Positions 16,201 through 24,005 of a stretch of 64,000 bases of DNA are shown here, piece by piece. A model generated the notes under the pieces. The model worked only from the letters and a program-made list of their open reading frames with translations, had not been told where the DNA came from and made no database searches. This stretch comes from Kitasatospora sp. CB01950 (GTDB lineage: Bacteria > Actinomycetota > Actinomycetes > Streptomycetales > Streptomycetaceae). Made by a program: the position numbers and the translations under genes. Location: assembly GCF_001905465.1 (NCBI RefSeq), contig NZ_LISX01000004.1:124001-188000 (forward strand). The letters are read 5' to 3'. The stretch's first letter is position 1; each line of letters opens with the position of its first letter.

Positions 16201-17417
16201 TAAGCGGACCCGGTGCCGGGCCCGGTTCCCCGGCGGACCGCGTTGCGGAGCGCCACGCCCGGATCGACGGCCAGGTCGGTGTCCAGCGCGGTGGCGTTCT
16301 CGATGAGGCGTCGGCCCTGCACCATGTCGCGGGGCCGGTCCACGGTCAGGAGCGCCACCAGCCGGTCGCCGCTCAGCCAGAGCACCGCCCAGTCGGGGCC
16401 GTCGGGCGAGCCACGGAAGACCATCCGTTCCGCCGCCGGGTGGTGGCCGGCGTACTGGACCATCCGTCCGAACTGTTCCGACCAGAAGTACGGCACCGGG
16501 TCGTAGACCGCGTCCTGTCCGAGGAGCGACGAGGCCGCGACCGCCGGGGCGTTCAGGGCCGTGTCCCAGTGCTCGACCAGCAGCCGCCGTCCGTACCGGT
16601 CGGACCACCACGCGGCGCAGTCGCCCGCAGCGACCACTTCGGGCCGGGACGTACGCAGCGAGGCGTCGACGACGACGCCACGCCCGACGTCGAGCCCGGA
16701 GTCCGCCAGCCAGTCGGTCTCGGGCCGCACGCCGATGCCGGTCACCACCGCGTCGGCGGCCACGAACTCGCCGCCCACCAGGAGCAGTCCGCCGCGGTCC
16801 ACCGAGGCGACCTTCACCCCGCATCGCAGTTCGACGCCGGCCTCGGCGTACCAGCGGGCGGTCAGCTCGCCGAGTTCCGGCCCGATCGCGCCGGCCAGCG
16901 GCGTGTCGGCGGCCTCCAACACCGTCACCCGGCATCCCTTCCCGGCGGCCACGGTCGCGACTTCGGCTCCGATCCAGCCGGCCCCGACGATCACCAGCCG
17001 GGCGCCCTCGCGGAGCGAGTCCCGCAGTCCGCGCACGTCGTCCACCGTCCGGACGACGTGCTGGGGCCCCTCGCCGGGCAGTCGGATCGGTGTCCCTCCG
17101 GTCGCCACGACCAGTCCGTCGAATTCCAGCGCCCCGGCCGTCGTCTCCAGGATGCCGCCGGGCCGGTCGCCGTGGAGCCGCAGCGCCTCGGCCCGCTCGC
17201 CGAGCCGCAGCGCGCAGCGCAGGTGCTCCCAGTCGGCGGGAAGGGCGGTGTCCGTGCTCTCTCCCGTCAGCACGGACTTCGACAACGGCGGCCTGTCGTA
17301 CGGCTCGTGCACCTCCGCCCCGACGAGCGTCAGGTTGCCGGTGTAGCCCTGCGAGCGCAGCGCCTCGACCGCGCGCAGGCCGGCGAGCCCGCCGCCGACA
17401 ACGATCACGCTCTCCAT
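16200..17417 (-). CDS. NAD(P)/FAD-dependent ferredoxin-reductase-type oxidoreductase
   Basis: Flavoprotein of 405 residues of the oxygenase-coupled NADH:ferredoxin reductase family. It begins MESVIVVGGGLAGLRAVEAL (FAD-binding GxGxxG), has the diagnostic EPYDRPPLSK, a second Rossmann motif VIVGAGWIGAEVA for NAD(P)H, VVAAGDCA near residue 285 and a C-terminal Reductase_C domain. In known systems it passes electrons from NAD(P)H through a ferredoxin to a P450 or Rieske oxygenase. No ferredoxin, P450 or Rieske gene is visible in the window, so its partner is unknown; the putative heme protein at 24006 is one candidate (inference). It is the last gene of the leftward arm of the cluster, 103 bases after the isochorismate synthase stop. 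Confidence 0.9.
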   Translation of the reverse strand: MESVIVVGGGLAGLRAVEALRSQGYTGNLTLVGAEVHEPYDRPPLSKSVLTGESTDTALPADWEHLRCALRLGERAEALRLHGDRPGGILETTAGALEFDGLVVATGGTPIRLPGEGPQHVVRTVDDVRGLRDSLREGARLVIVGAGWIGAEVATVAAGKGCRVTVLEAADTPLAGAIGPELGELTARWYAEAGVELRCGVKVASVDRGGLLLVGGEFVAADAVVTGIGVRPETDWLADSGLDVGRGVVVDASLRTSRPEVVAAGDCAAWWSDRYGRRLLVEHWDTALNAPAVAASSLLGQDAVYDPVPYFWSEQFGRMVQYAGHHPAAERMVFRGSPDGPDWAVLWLSGDRLVALLTVDRPRDMVQGRRLIENATALDTDLAVDPGVALRNAVRRGTGPGTGSA

Positions 17418-17520
17418 CTGCTCGTCCCCCGTCCTCCGTGCGGCCTCCGGCGGCCGGTACAGGCTTCACCGGAGCCGTGCTGTCCTGCGGCTGTCGTGCC
17501 GCGGCCCGACCGTCCGGCGG

Positions 17521-19035
17521 TCATCGGACCTCCAGGGCGTACATCATCGGGTGGAGCTTCGCGCAAGTCTCGGCGTACTCGGCCTCGGGGTCGGAGTCGG
17601 CCACCAGGCCGCAGCCCGCGTACAGCGAGGCGGAGTCGCCGTCGAGCAGTGCGGAGCGGATGGCGACGGCGAACTCTCCCCGGCCGGAGCGGTCTGCCCA
17701 GCCGACGACTCCCGCGTACCAGCTGCGGTCGATTCCTTCGTTCTCGGCGAGCCAGCTCAGCGCCTCCCTGCGCGGGTGGCCGCCGAGGGCCGGCGTCGGG
17801 TGGAGGCGGTCGACGAGGTCCAGGATTCCCGTCCCGGAGTCGTCCGCGAGCAGGCCGTGTACCTTCGTGGACAGGTGCTGGACGTTGGCGAGTTTGACCA
17901 CGGCGGGCGGTGTCTCGGCGGCAACGTCGTGGCAGTGGTGTCGCAGCGCGTCGAGGAGCATCTGCACGACCACGTCGTGTTCGTGCTGGAGTTTGGGGCT
18001 CCCGAGGAGTTCCCGTTCGAGGGCGTCGTCCTGTTCCGGGGTGGCCCCGCGCGGTGTGGTGCCGGCCAGTCCCAGCACGTGCACCGTGCGGCCGTCGATC
18101 CGCACCAGGTACTCGGGGGTGGCGCCGAGGAAGGTGACGTCGCCGTGGTCGACCACGAAGAGCGTGGTGCCGGGGTTGGCGGCGCGGAGTCTGCCCACCA
18201 CGGCCGGTACGTCGAACGGTGCGGACGCGGTGACGCGTAACTCGCGTGCCAGCACGACCTTTTCGAAGTCCCCGTCACGGATCCGGCCGGTGGCGTCGCG
18301 GACCAGCTGCTTCCAGTCGTCGGCAGCCGGGATCTCGGTTCCGGTGACGGTACCGAGATCGGTGCCGGTGCGGGCGGCGGTTCGCGGGGCCGGCCGCGGT
18401 ACGCCGTCGGCCGCCCCGAGGAGGCACCGGTCGGCGAGTCCGGCGAGTTCCGCGGCCACCTGTTCGGGGTCGCTGTCGGCCGACAGCGCCGCGTTGAGGG
18501 TCAGTTCGGCCGGTCCGGTCCGGTCCGCGGCGCCGGGGTCGGCCACCCGGCTGCGGAGTTGCAGCGCGGGCACCCACATCAGGGCGTCGGGCAGCCGTCC
18601 CTGCTGGGGGCCGGTGTCGGGGCTGAAGGCGAAGCCGCCGATCGCCAGCGGCCCGTCACCGGCGGGCAGCGACGCGACCGCCGTGCCGCCGGTCACCGCG
18701 TCCCGCGCCAGTGACGTCCAGGCCTCCCCGACCGACTCCACCCGGGTCTCGCCGTGTCCCCGCAGGTCGTGGGCCGTCCCGACACCGACCACGGCACCGT
18801 GGTCCCACGCGGACTGCCAGAGCAAGGACCGCCGGGTCTCGCGCCGGCCCCGGCCCCAGACCGTCAGGGGATCGGCCGGGGCGACCGGTTTGGCCCAACT
18901 GGCGAGTACCGGTCGCCCGCTCCGGCGGGCCCGGTCGAGGGCGCTTCGGCAGGTGGCGAGCAGACTCGCCCGGTCGGACGCGTCGAGGACGCCGCCGGTC
19001 AGTTCCCAGGAGTCCGGGAAGACGGTGGTGGTCAC
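17521..19035 (-). CDS. Isochorismate synthase (chorismate-binding family)
   Basis: Converts chorismate to isochorismate in a Mg-dependent reaction. Length 504 residues, longer than EntC/DhbC (about 390-400) because of an N-terminal domain of about 200 residues. The chorismate-binding core starts near residue 240. DFEKVVLAREL contains Lys259, the water-activating base found in isochorismate and salicylate synthases but replaced by Gln in anthranilate and aminodeoxychorismate synthases. HEHDVVVQML, HPTPALGG and SWYAGVVGW follow. Codon 266 (18238-18240) is TTA, the rare leucine codon read by bldA. The GTG start abuts the upstream gene's TGA with no gap, implying translational coupling. Salicylate synthase is the main alternative. 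Confidence 0.88.
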   Translation of the reverse strand: MTTTVFPDSWELTGGVLDASDRASLLATCRSALDRARRSGRPVLASWAKPVAPADPLTVWGRGRRETRRSLLWQSAWDHGAVVGVGTAHDLRGHGETRVESVGEAWTSLARDAVTGGTAVASLPAGDGPLAIGGFAFSPDTGPQQGRLPDALMWVPALQLRSRVADPGAADRTGPAELTLNAALSADSDPEQVAAELAGLADRCLLGAADGVPRPAPRTAARTGTDLGTVTGTEIPAADDWKQLVRDATGRIRDGDFEKVVLARELRVTASAPFDVPAVVGRLRAANPGTTLFVVDHGDVTFLGATPEYLVRIDGRTVHVLGLAGTTPRGATPEQDDALERELLGSPKLQHEHDVVVQMLLDALRHHCHDVAAETPPAVVKLANVQHLSTKVHGLLADDSGTGILDLVDRLHPTPALGGHPRREALSWLAENEGIDRSWYAGVVGWADRSGRGEFAVAIRSALLDGDSASLYAGCGLVADSDPEAEYAETCAKLHPMMYALEVR

Positions 19036-20130
19036 TCAGTACACCCCTTCCACGGCCTTCTCACCGTCGTTCGCCGTGAGGGGCTGGATGTCGGCCAGGC
19101 CGTCCTGGGGGTACGCCTCAGTGGGGGCGATGCGGAGCACGGAGTCGCGCTCCAGCGTCCAGGGCAGCAGCAGGTCCCGGGAGACCAGGCTGACCTTCGC
19201 CTGTCCGCGCTCGCCGTAGCCGACGGACGCGTCGGTGTTCTCGGGGTCCACCACCGTCACCCGGCTGAACGGGTGGAAGGGCACGAACACGCAGCGCTGC
19301 TCGTCCTGTTCGAGCCTGGGGCGCTGCGGGGCGATGCCCATCATCGTGTTGCCGTACAGGCCGACCACGGCGGCCTGCGGGAAGAGCTCCTCCTCGAAGA
19401 CGTGGAGTGTCTCGGGGCTCACGCTTGTACCCGCCCAGATGATGCCGCGCACCTTCCGCTGGACGAGGTCGAGCAGCTTCTCGTCGGCGGCCAGCGCCTC
19501 CAGCACCGGCGGGGTGGCGAAGAGCACCGAGACCGGCTGGGTGGCCAGCACGTCGTGGGCCTGCGCCAGGATGTGCTTCACGTAGCGGCCCGCCTCCTCA
19601 CCGCGGCCCTGCTTCACGCTGCTCTTCACCCAGCGCGGGTCGAAGTCGATGTAGTGGCAGAACGTGCCGCGCAGTTGGGCCAGCAGCCCGACGGAGCGGC
19701 CGACGATGTGCGGCCCGGTGGGGCCGATGTGCAGCCAGTGGCCGTCGCCCTCGCCGGGGAAGCCGTGCTGGGCGAGGACGTCGCTGACCCACAGGACGCC
19801 GTTGCGCCGTGACCGCGACTCCACGATGCGCTTGGGCCGCCCGGTGGTGCCGCCGCTGTCGAAGACCTGGAAGTCCCAGCCCTCCCGACCGATCCCCGCC
19901 GGCACCAGGGCGTCGACGGGGATGTCCCGCCACTCCTCGCTGACGTCCGGGAAACGGGCGAGGTCCTCCCAGGTGTGGATGTCGGTCAGCGGGTCGAAGT
20001 CCAGCTCGGCAGCGCGCTTCACCCAGTAGGGGGAGCCGGTCGCCGGGGAGAAGTGCCACCGCATGGCGGCGTGGATGAAGTCCTCCGGCGCGAGGCCGGC
20101 GTGGAAGGGCTCCGCAGTGTTGTCCAGCAT
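19036..20130 (-). CDS. EhpF-like atypical ANL adenylating enzyme (LuxE/PaaK-related)
   Basis: Probably activates an aromatic carboxylic acid as an acyl-adenylate. Length 364 residues, lacking the mobile C-terminal domain of ordinary ANL ligases, as in EhpF of D-alanylgriseoluteic acid biosynthesis and in LuxE. FDSGGTTGRPKRIVES is the ATP phosphate-binding loop; VVGLYGNTMMGIAP and the following acidic VDPENTDASVGYGERG resemble the adenine-binding and A5 regions. The start at 20128-20130 has GGAG upstream. It sits between DAHP synthase (28-base gap) and isochorismate synthase (0-base gap). The partner reductase is probably the aldehyde dehydrogenase homologue at 22611, encoded in the opposite arm. 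The substrate is inferred to be shikimate-derived; a PaaK-like CoA ligase is the alternative. Confidence 0.75.
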   Translation of the reverse strand: MLDNTAEPFHAGLAPEDFIHAAMRWHFSPATGSPYWVKRAAELDFDPLTDIHTWEDLARFPDVSEEWRDIPVDALVPAGIGREGWDFQVFDSGGTTGRPKRIVESRSRRNGVLWVSDVLAQHGFPGEGDGHWLHIGPTGPHIVGRSVGLLAQLRGTFCHYIDFDPRWVKSSVKQGRGEEAGRYVKHILAQAHDVLATQPVSVLFATPPVLEALAADEKLLDLVQRKVRGIIWAGTSVSPETLHVFEEELFPQAAVVGLYGNTMMGIAPQRPRLEQDEQRCVFVPFHPFSRVTVVDPENTDASVGYGERGQAKVSLVSRDLLLPWTLERDSVLRIAPTEAYPQDGLADIQPLTANDGEKAVEGVY

Positions 20131-20157
20131 GTTCTGTCTCCGAGGGGCGTAGTCGGG

Positions 20158-21213
20158 TCAGACCGAGGAGAGCGAGTGCGAGCGGACCTGCGCCAAGGTC
20201 CGGCCGACGGCCTCGACGACGGGGGTGAGTTGGTCCATCAAGGAGGAGAACTGCTCCCCGCTGAGCGCCTGGGCCCCGTCGCACAGCGCGGTCCGCGCGT
20301 CGGCGTGCACGTCGACGATGAGGCCGTCCGCACCGCAGGCGGCCGCGGCCAGGGACATCGGCGCCACCAGGTGGGGCTGTCCGGTGCTGTGGCTGGGGTC
20401 GACGATCACCGGCAGGTGGGTGAGCCGCTTCGCCTCGGCGACGGCGCTGAGGTCGAGGGTGAACCGGGTGCTGCGGTCGTAGCTGCGGATGCCGCGCTCG
20501 CAGAGGACCACCCGGCTGTTCCCCACGTGCATCAGGTACTCGGCCGCCAGCAGCCATTCCTCGATCGTGGCGGACATGCCGCGCTTGAGCAGGACGGGCC
20601 GCCCAGAGGCACCGGCCTCGCGCAGCAGCTCGAAGTTCTGCATGTTGCGGGTGCCGATCTGGAGCATGTCGCTCTCCTCGGCGACGAACTCCACGTCCTT
20701 CGGGGTCACCACCTCGGTGACCACCGGCAGGCCGGTGCGCTTGCGCTGCTCCGCGAGGAGGGTCAGCCCGGCCAGTCCCAGACCCTGGAAGCTGTAGGGC
20801 GAGGTTCGGGGCTTGAACGCGCCGCCCCGCAGCATGACCGCGCCGCTCGCGACCACCGCGTCCACAGCGGCGTTCATCTGCGGTCGGCTCTCGACGGCGC
20901 AGGGGCCGGCGATCACGACGAACTCCGGACCACCGAAGACCGTCTCGCCGGCCGGGCCCACCTCTACGCGGGAGTTCTCCGCCCGGAAGGCCCTGCTGGT
21001 GAGGCGCTGTGCACCCTGGACGACGATGACGCGCTCGACGGACGGAAGCTCGTCGACGGCGGAGACGACAGCCGGCGCGACGGTTCCCTCGACAATGATC
21101 ATCGAGGAATTCATCACCACACAGGAATTCGGATTCAATCCATACCCACGGAGGATTTCCGCTACGGAATCCATCTCTTCGCGGGTGGCGTGCGGACTCA
21201 GTACCACAATCAC
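20158..21213 (-). CDS. aroF: 3-deoxy-7-phosphoheptulonate (DAHP) synthase, type I-beta
   Basis: Condenses phosphoenolpyruvate and erythrose 4-phosphate, the first step of the shikimate pathway. Length 351 residues with an N-terminal ferredoxin-like regulatory domain (about 1-75) and a TIM barrel: EFVVIAGPCAVES, MLRGGAFKPRTSPYSFQG, LLKRGMSATIEEWLLAAEYL and VIVDPSHSTG carry the substrate and metal ligands. This is the I-beta form (Thermotoga/Bacillus type), distinct from the plant-type II enzyme that streptomycetes normally use for primary metabolism. A pathway-specific copy placed beside isochorismate synthase suggests extra chorismate supply for a secondary product. The GTG start (21211-21213) has GGAAGG upstream. 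It is the first gene of the leftward arm. Confidence 0.92.
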   Translation of the reverse strand: MIVVLSPHATREEMDSVAEILRGYGLNPNSCVVMNSSMIIVEGTVAPAVVSAVDELPSVERVIVVQGAQRLTSRAFRAENSRVEVGPAGETVFGGPEFVVIAGPCAVESRPQMNAAVDAVVASGAVMLRGGAFKPRTSPYSFQGLGLAGLTLLAEQRKRTGLPVVTEVVTPKDVEFVAEESDMLQIGTRNMQNFELLREAGASGRPVLLKRGMSATIEEWLLAAEYLMHVGNSRVVLCERGIRSYDRSTRFTLDLSAVAEAKRLTHLPVIVDPSHSTGQPHLVAPMSLAAAACGADGLIVDVHADARTALCDGAQALSGEQFSSLMDQLTPVVEAVGRTLAQVRSHSLSSV

Positions 21214-21403
21214 GGCTTAGCGCCTTCCCATGGATTTAATTGTGACTTTTTTGCCCGATTGCCAACAGGCTAGCCCGCACCCCTTTGACATGGCAAGGGA
21301 TTTCTGCCACGGCATCATCACACACATTTCACACAAGCACCCCATTGGGTTTTTTTCCGCAAACCGGTCCACACCCCCGGAACCGGACAACCCCCGCAGA
21401 GAG

Positions 21404-21456
21404 TGACAGACCGTCAGAAACGCGCAACCCTTTGCCAGAACTTGACGGATCGTCAA
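21404..21456. promoter_or_regulatory. Two TGAC-N5-GTCA inverted repeats in the cluster's divergent promoter region
   Basis: TGAC-AGACC-GTCA lies at 21404-21416 and TTGACG-GAT-CGTCAA (perfect 6+6, also of the TGAC-N5-GTCA form) at 21442-21456. Their centres are 39 bases apart. They fall in the 510-base gap 21214-21723 between the two arms, which is locally less GC-rich than the genes. They look like dimer-binding operators of a TetR- or GntR-type regulator; no such gene is inside the cluster. Confidence 0.55.
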
Positions 21457-21591
21457 CTCTGGCTGTTCACATGGGACTTATCCGTGCCACCTAGGCCCCA
21501 CCAGCCCCGCATGACGCTCAGGATTGCCCTGTCCGCAGCCGCGTTCCGTGTGGTACAACTCGACTCGCGGAGGCCTCATCGGCCCGCGGGA

Positions 21592-21617
21592 CTTCCGTTG
21601 TCCGTCACAAACGGAAG
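21592..21617. promoter_or_regulatory. Inverted repeat CTTCCGTT-N10-AACGGAAG
   Basis: Perfect 8-bp arms (21592-21599 and 21610-21617) are separated by 10 bases, so equivalent positions lie 18 bases apart, close to two helical turns. It lies about 110 bases upstream of the first gene of the rightward arm. It may be an operator, or a hairpin in the leader if transcription starts upstream. Confidence 0.5.
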
Positions 21618-21669
21618 ATGTAATTTCCCTGCCACATTGGCTCGCATCGAGCGTGCTACCGTCCCGACG

Positions 21670-21700
21670 CCGCCCTCCTTTCCGAAGGGCGGTTCTTTTG
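21670..21700 (+). terminator. Leader terminator/attenuator-like hairpin upstream of the rightward arm
   Basis: CCGCCCT (21670-21676) pairs with AGGGCGG (21686-21692) around a nine-base loop and is followed at once by TTCTTTT (21693-21699). This is a compact Rho-independent terminator shape. It ends about 12 bases before the GAGGAG ribosome site (21712) and 24 bases before the GTG start at 21724. In that place it could act as an attenuator, or stop read-through from further upstream. Confidence 0.5.
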
Positions 21701-21723
21701 CTGGTCCAACTGAGGAGCAGGCC

Positions 21724-22395
21724 GTGAAGATGATCGACATCAGTCAGGGCTGGCACGAGGGGATGCCCTCGTACGACGCGCCCTGGTACCCCAAGTTCGG
21801 AATCCGCCGTGCGATGACCCCCGAGACGGACCCGGCCGGCGGCGGCCGGACATTCTCCGATCTGCATCTTTTCCCGCACAACGGCACCCACGTGGAGTCC
21901 GGATACCACTTCTTCGAGGACCGCGAGAAGATCGACGAGGTCCCGCTGGAGACGTTCGTCGGCCGCGCATGCATCGCGGACCTCTCCCACAAGGGCGACC
22001 TCGACCCGGTCACCGGCGAGGACCTGGAGAAGGCGCTGCGCGACGTGTGGCAGCCCGGAGACCGCCTGCTGATCCGCACCGACCACCCGAACCGCTACCT
22101 GGGCCGGGACGACTACTGGGACCGGCCGCCGTACCTCACCGTGGACTCCGCGGACTGGATGGTGGACAACGGCGCCGTCCTGGTCGGCATGGACTGCATC
22201 ACCGAGCGTCCCGACGACCGCAGCGGTCAGGTACACCGCCGCCTGCTCTCCGCCGGCATCCCGATCCTGGAGAACATCCAGAACCTCGACCAGGTGACCA
22301 ACCGGGTCGCCCAGCTGATGGCCCTGCCGATCCGGATCGCCGGCGTCGAGGCCGCGCCGGCCCGCGCCGTGGTCTTCGACGGCTGGCAGTTCTGA
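21724..22395 (+). CDS. Cyclase-family metal-dependent hydrolase (kynurenine formamidase/isatin hydrolase-like)
   Basis: Predicted 223-residue enzyme of the Cyclase family (PF04199), which includes kynurenine formamidase KynB and isatin hydrolase. The family metal-binding signature HxGTHxDxPxH is seen as HNGTHVESGYH, with Glu for Asp and Gly for Pro. WQPGDRLLIRTDH, SADWMVDNGAVLVGMDCI and HRRLLSAGIPILENIQNL are the other family blocks. GTG at 21724 is chosen because GAGGAG lies six bases upstream; ATG at 21730 is possible. It is the first gene of the rightward arm. It may hydrolyse an amide or formamide intermediate; the pairing with the IDO-like protein at 24006 suggests kynurenine-type chemistry, but this is inference. 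Confidence 0.82.
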   Translation: MKMIDISQGWHEGMPSYDAPWYPKFGIRRAMTPETDPAGGGRTFSDLHLFPHNGTHVESGYHFFEDREKIDEVPLETFVGRACIADLSHKGDLDPVTGEDLEKALRDVWQPGDRLLIRTDHPNRYLGRDDYWDRPPYLTVDSADWMVDNGAVLVGMDCITERPDDRSGQVHRRLLSAGIPILENIQNLDQVTNRVAQLMALPIRIAGVEAAPARAVVFDGWQF

Positions 22396-22610
22396 CCCAC
22401 GTCCCAACGGTCCCGCGCAGGTGACGGTCGGCTCCGGACCGGTGGCCCACCGGCCCGACCTGCGCGACGTGGTGGTCCGGTGGCCGGTCCGCAGTGCGCG
22501 GTCCGGCGTCCCGCCGTCCGGGCGGGAGCCCGCCCGGCTCCCGCCCCTTGGGCCGGCACAGCAAGTCCACCGATCCCCAAGTCCGTTCGGCACCAGAGGA
22601 GTTGATCTGA

Positions 22611-23951
22611 ATGCTGTCCATACCCGTCTTCCGTGGCGGAGAAGAGCGGACTTCGCAGGACACCCGGACGCTGCACGGCGTCGACGGCACCCCGCTCGCC
22701 ACGGTCCACGAAGCACCCGCCCTGGTGACCCGGATGGCCGTGAAGGCCATGCGCACGGCACCGGCCATGTCCACGGACGAGCGACTGGCGGTGCTCGCCG
22801 CGGCGGGCCGACTGTTCGCCGAGGCCACCCTCGGCGGTCTGACGCCCGACGCCTACTGCCACGCCCAGGCCCTGGCCTCGGGCGTCCCGATCGGCGTGGC
22901 CCGTCAGTCCCTGAACCGCGTCGGCGACGACTGCGGCCGGCTCGGCGAGGTCGTCGCCCGGCAGGCGCCGGCCGGCGCCGGCCGGACCGCCCGCTGGATG
23001 CGCCGCGGTTCGGTCCTCGGCGTGGTGGCCCCCAGCAACCACCCGGCGACCCAGGGTGCCTGGCTGCAGGCCGTCGCCATGGGCTACCGGGTCGCCGTCC
23101 GGCCCGGAACCCGCGATCCGTTCACCCCGCTCCGGCTGGCGCTGGCGCTCACCGAAGCCGGCCTGGGCGCCGGGTGGATCAGCGTGCTCCCGGGGCCGCA
23201 CGCGGCCGCGGACGCCCTGGTCGACGCGTCCGACCTGGCCCTGGTGTACGGCAGCGAGGACACCGTCGCCCGGCTGCGGGGCAACGACCGGGTGCTGGTC
23301 CGCGGCCCGGGCCGCAGCAAGATCCTGGTCGACCGGCCGGTGGACGACGAGCTCCTGGACCACCTCGTGGCCGAGATCGCCTCGGACGGCGGCGTGCGGT
23401 GCACCAACACCACCGCCGTCCTCTGCTCGGGCGACCACCGGGCGCTGGCCGAGGCCCTGGCGGAACGGCTCGCGCAGCTGCCGGCCCACCCGGTCACCGA
23501 CGACGCCGCCGTCCTGCCGGTACGTCCCCGGAAGGAGGCGGAAGGCCTCCGGGCGGCCCTGGACCGGAGCGCCGGGGGAGCCGCCGACCTGGTGCAGAAG
23601 TTCCACGGCGACGGTCCGCTCGCCGAGGTCGGCCAGAGCGCCGTGGCGATGCGGCCCGCCGTGATCTGCGTCGACAGTTCCACGCATCCGGGGCTGGGCA
23701 CCGAACTGCCCTTCCCCTGCGTATGGGTGGCGCCCTGGCGCCGCGAGGAGGGCATCGGCCCGCTGGACAACTCGCTGGCGCTGACCCTGCTGACGGACCA
23801 CGCCCCGTTGGTCGCCGAAGCACTGGATACCCCCGGCATCCGCACGGTCCTGCACGGCGCCGTCCCGGGCTGGTGGAAGGACCCGTTCCTGCCCCACGAC
23901 GGGTACCTCGGGCAGTTCCTCCAGGAGGCCCGCGGCTTCGCCGCCGCCTGA
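22611..23951 (+). CDS. LuxC/EhpG-like aldehyde dehydrogenase family acyl reductase
   Basis: Predicted 446-residue member of the aldehyde dehydrogenase superfamily. VVAPSNHPATQGAWLQAVAM, YRVAVRPGTRDPFTPL (cofactor region) and GGVRCTNTT with the catalytic Cys264 are the key blocks; the usual FxGS cofactor motif is weak (LVYGSEDT). The TNTT context after the Cys resembles acyl-CoA reductases. In griseoluteate biosynthesis EhpG reduces the acyl group activated by EhpF; here the adenylating enzyme at 19036 would play the EhpF part. The product would be an aromatic aldehyde. ATG at 22611 follows GAGGAG. A 215-base gap separates it from the cyclase-family gene, with no gene seen in it. Confidence 0.75.
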   Translation: MLSIPVFRGGEERTSQDTRTLHGVDGTPLATVHEAPALVTRMAVKAMRTAPAMSTDERLAVLAAAGRLFAEATLGGLTPDAYCHAQALASGVPIGVARQSLNRVGDDCGRLGEVVARQAPAGAGRTARWMRRGSVLGVVAPSNHPATQGAWLQAVAMGYRVAVRPGTRDPFTPLRLALALTEAGLGAGWISVLPGPHAAADALVDASDLALVYGSEDTVARLRGNDRVLVRGPGRSKILVDRPVDDELLDHLVAEIASDGGVRCTNTTAVLCSGDHRALAEALAERLAQLPAHPVTDDAAVLPVRPRKEAEGLRAALDRSAGGAADLVQKFHGDGPLAEVGQSAVAMRPAVICVDSSTHPGLGTELPFPCVWVAPWRREEGIGPLDNSLALTLLTDHAPLVAEALDTPGIRTVLHGAVPGWWKDPFLPHDGYLGQFLQEARGFAAA

Positions 23952-24005
23952 CCGCGCCACCGCACCGACCCGCCCCTGACACGAACGGATTTTGAGGAAA
24001 CCGAG

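Noticed and set aside
14185..17469. A 1094-codon open frame on the minus strand spanning the aldo/keto reductase, the regulator and the flavoprotein gene
   Set aside because: It is an accident of GC-rich codon bias. Only its last 297 codons correspond to a real protein (aldo/keto reductase); the rest is antisense to or out of frame with clear genes.
21330..21360. A terminator formed by the short ACCC-CATT-GGGT stem followed by seven Ts
   Set aside because: The stem has only four base pairs and lies in the middle of the divergent promoter region, too weak to call.
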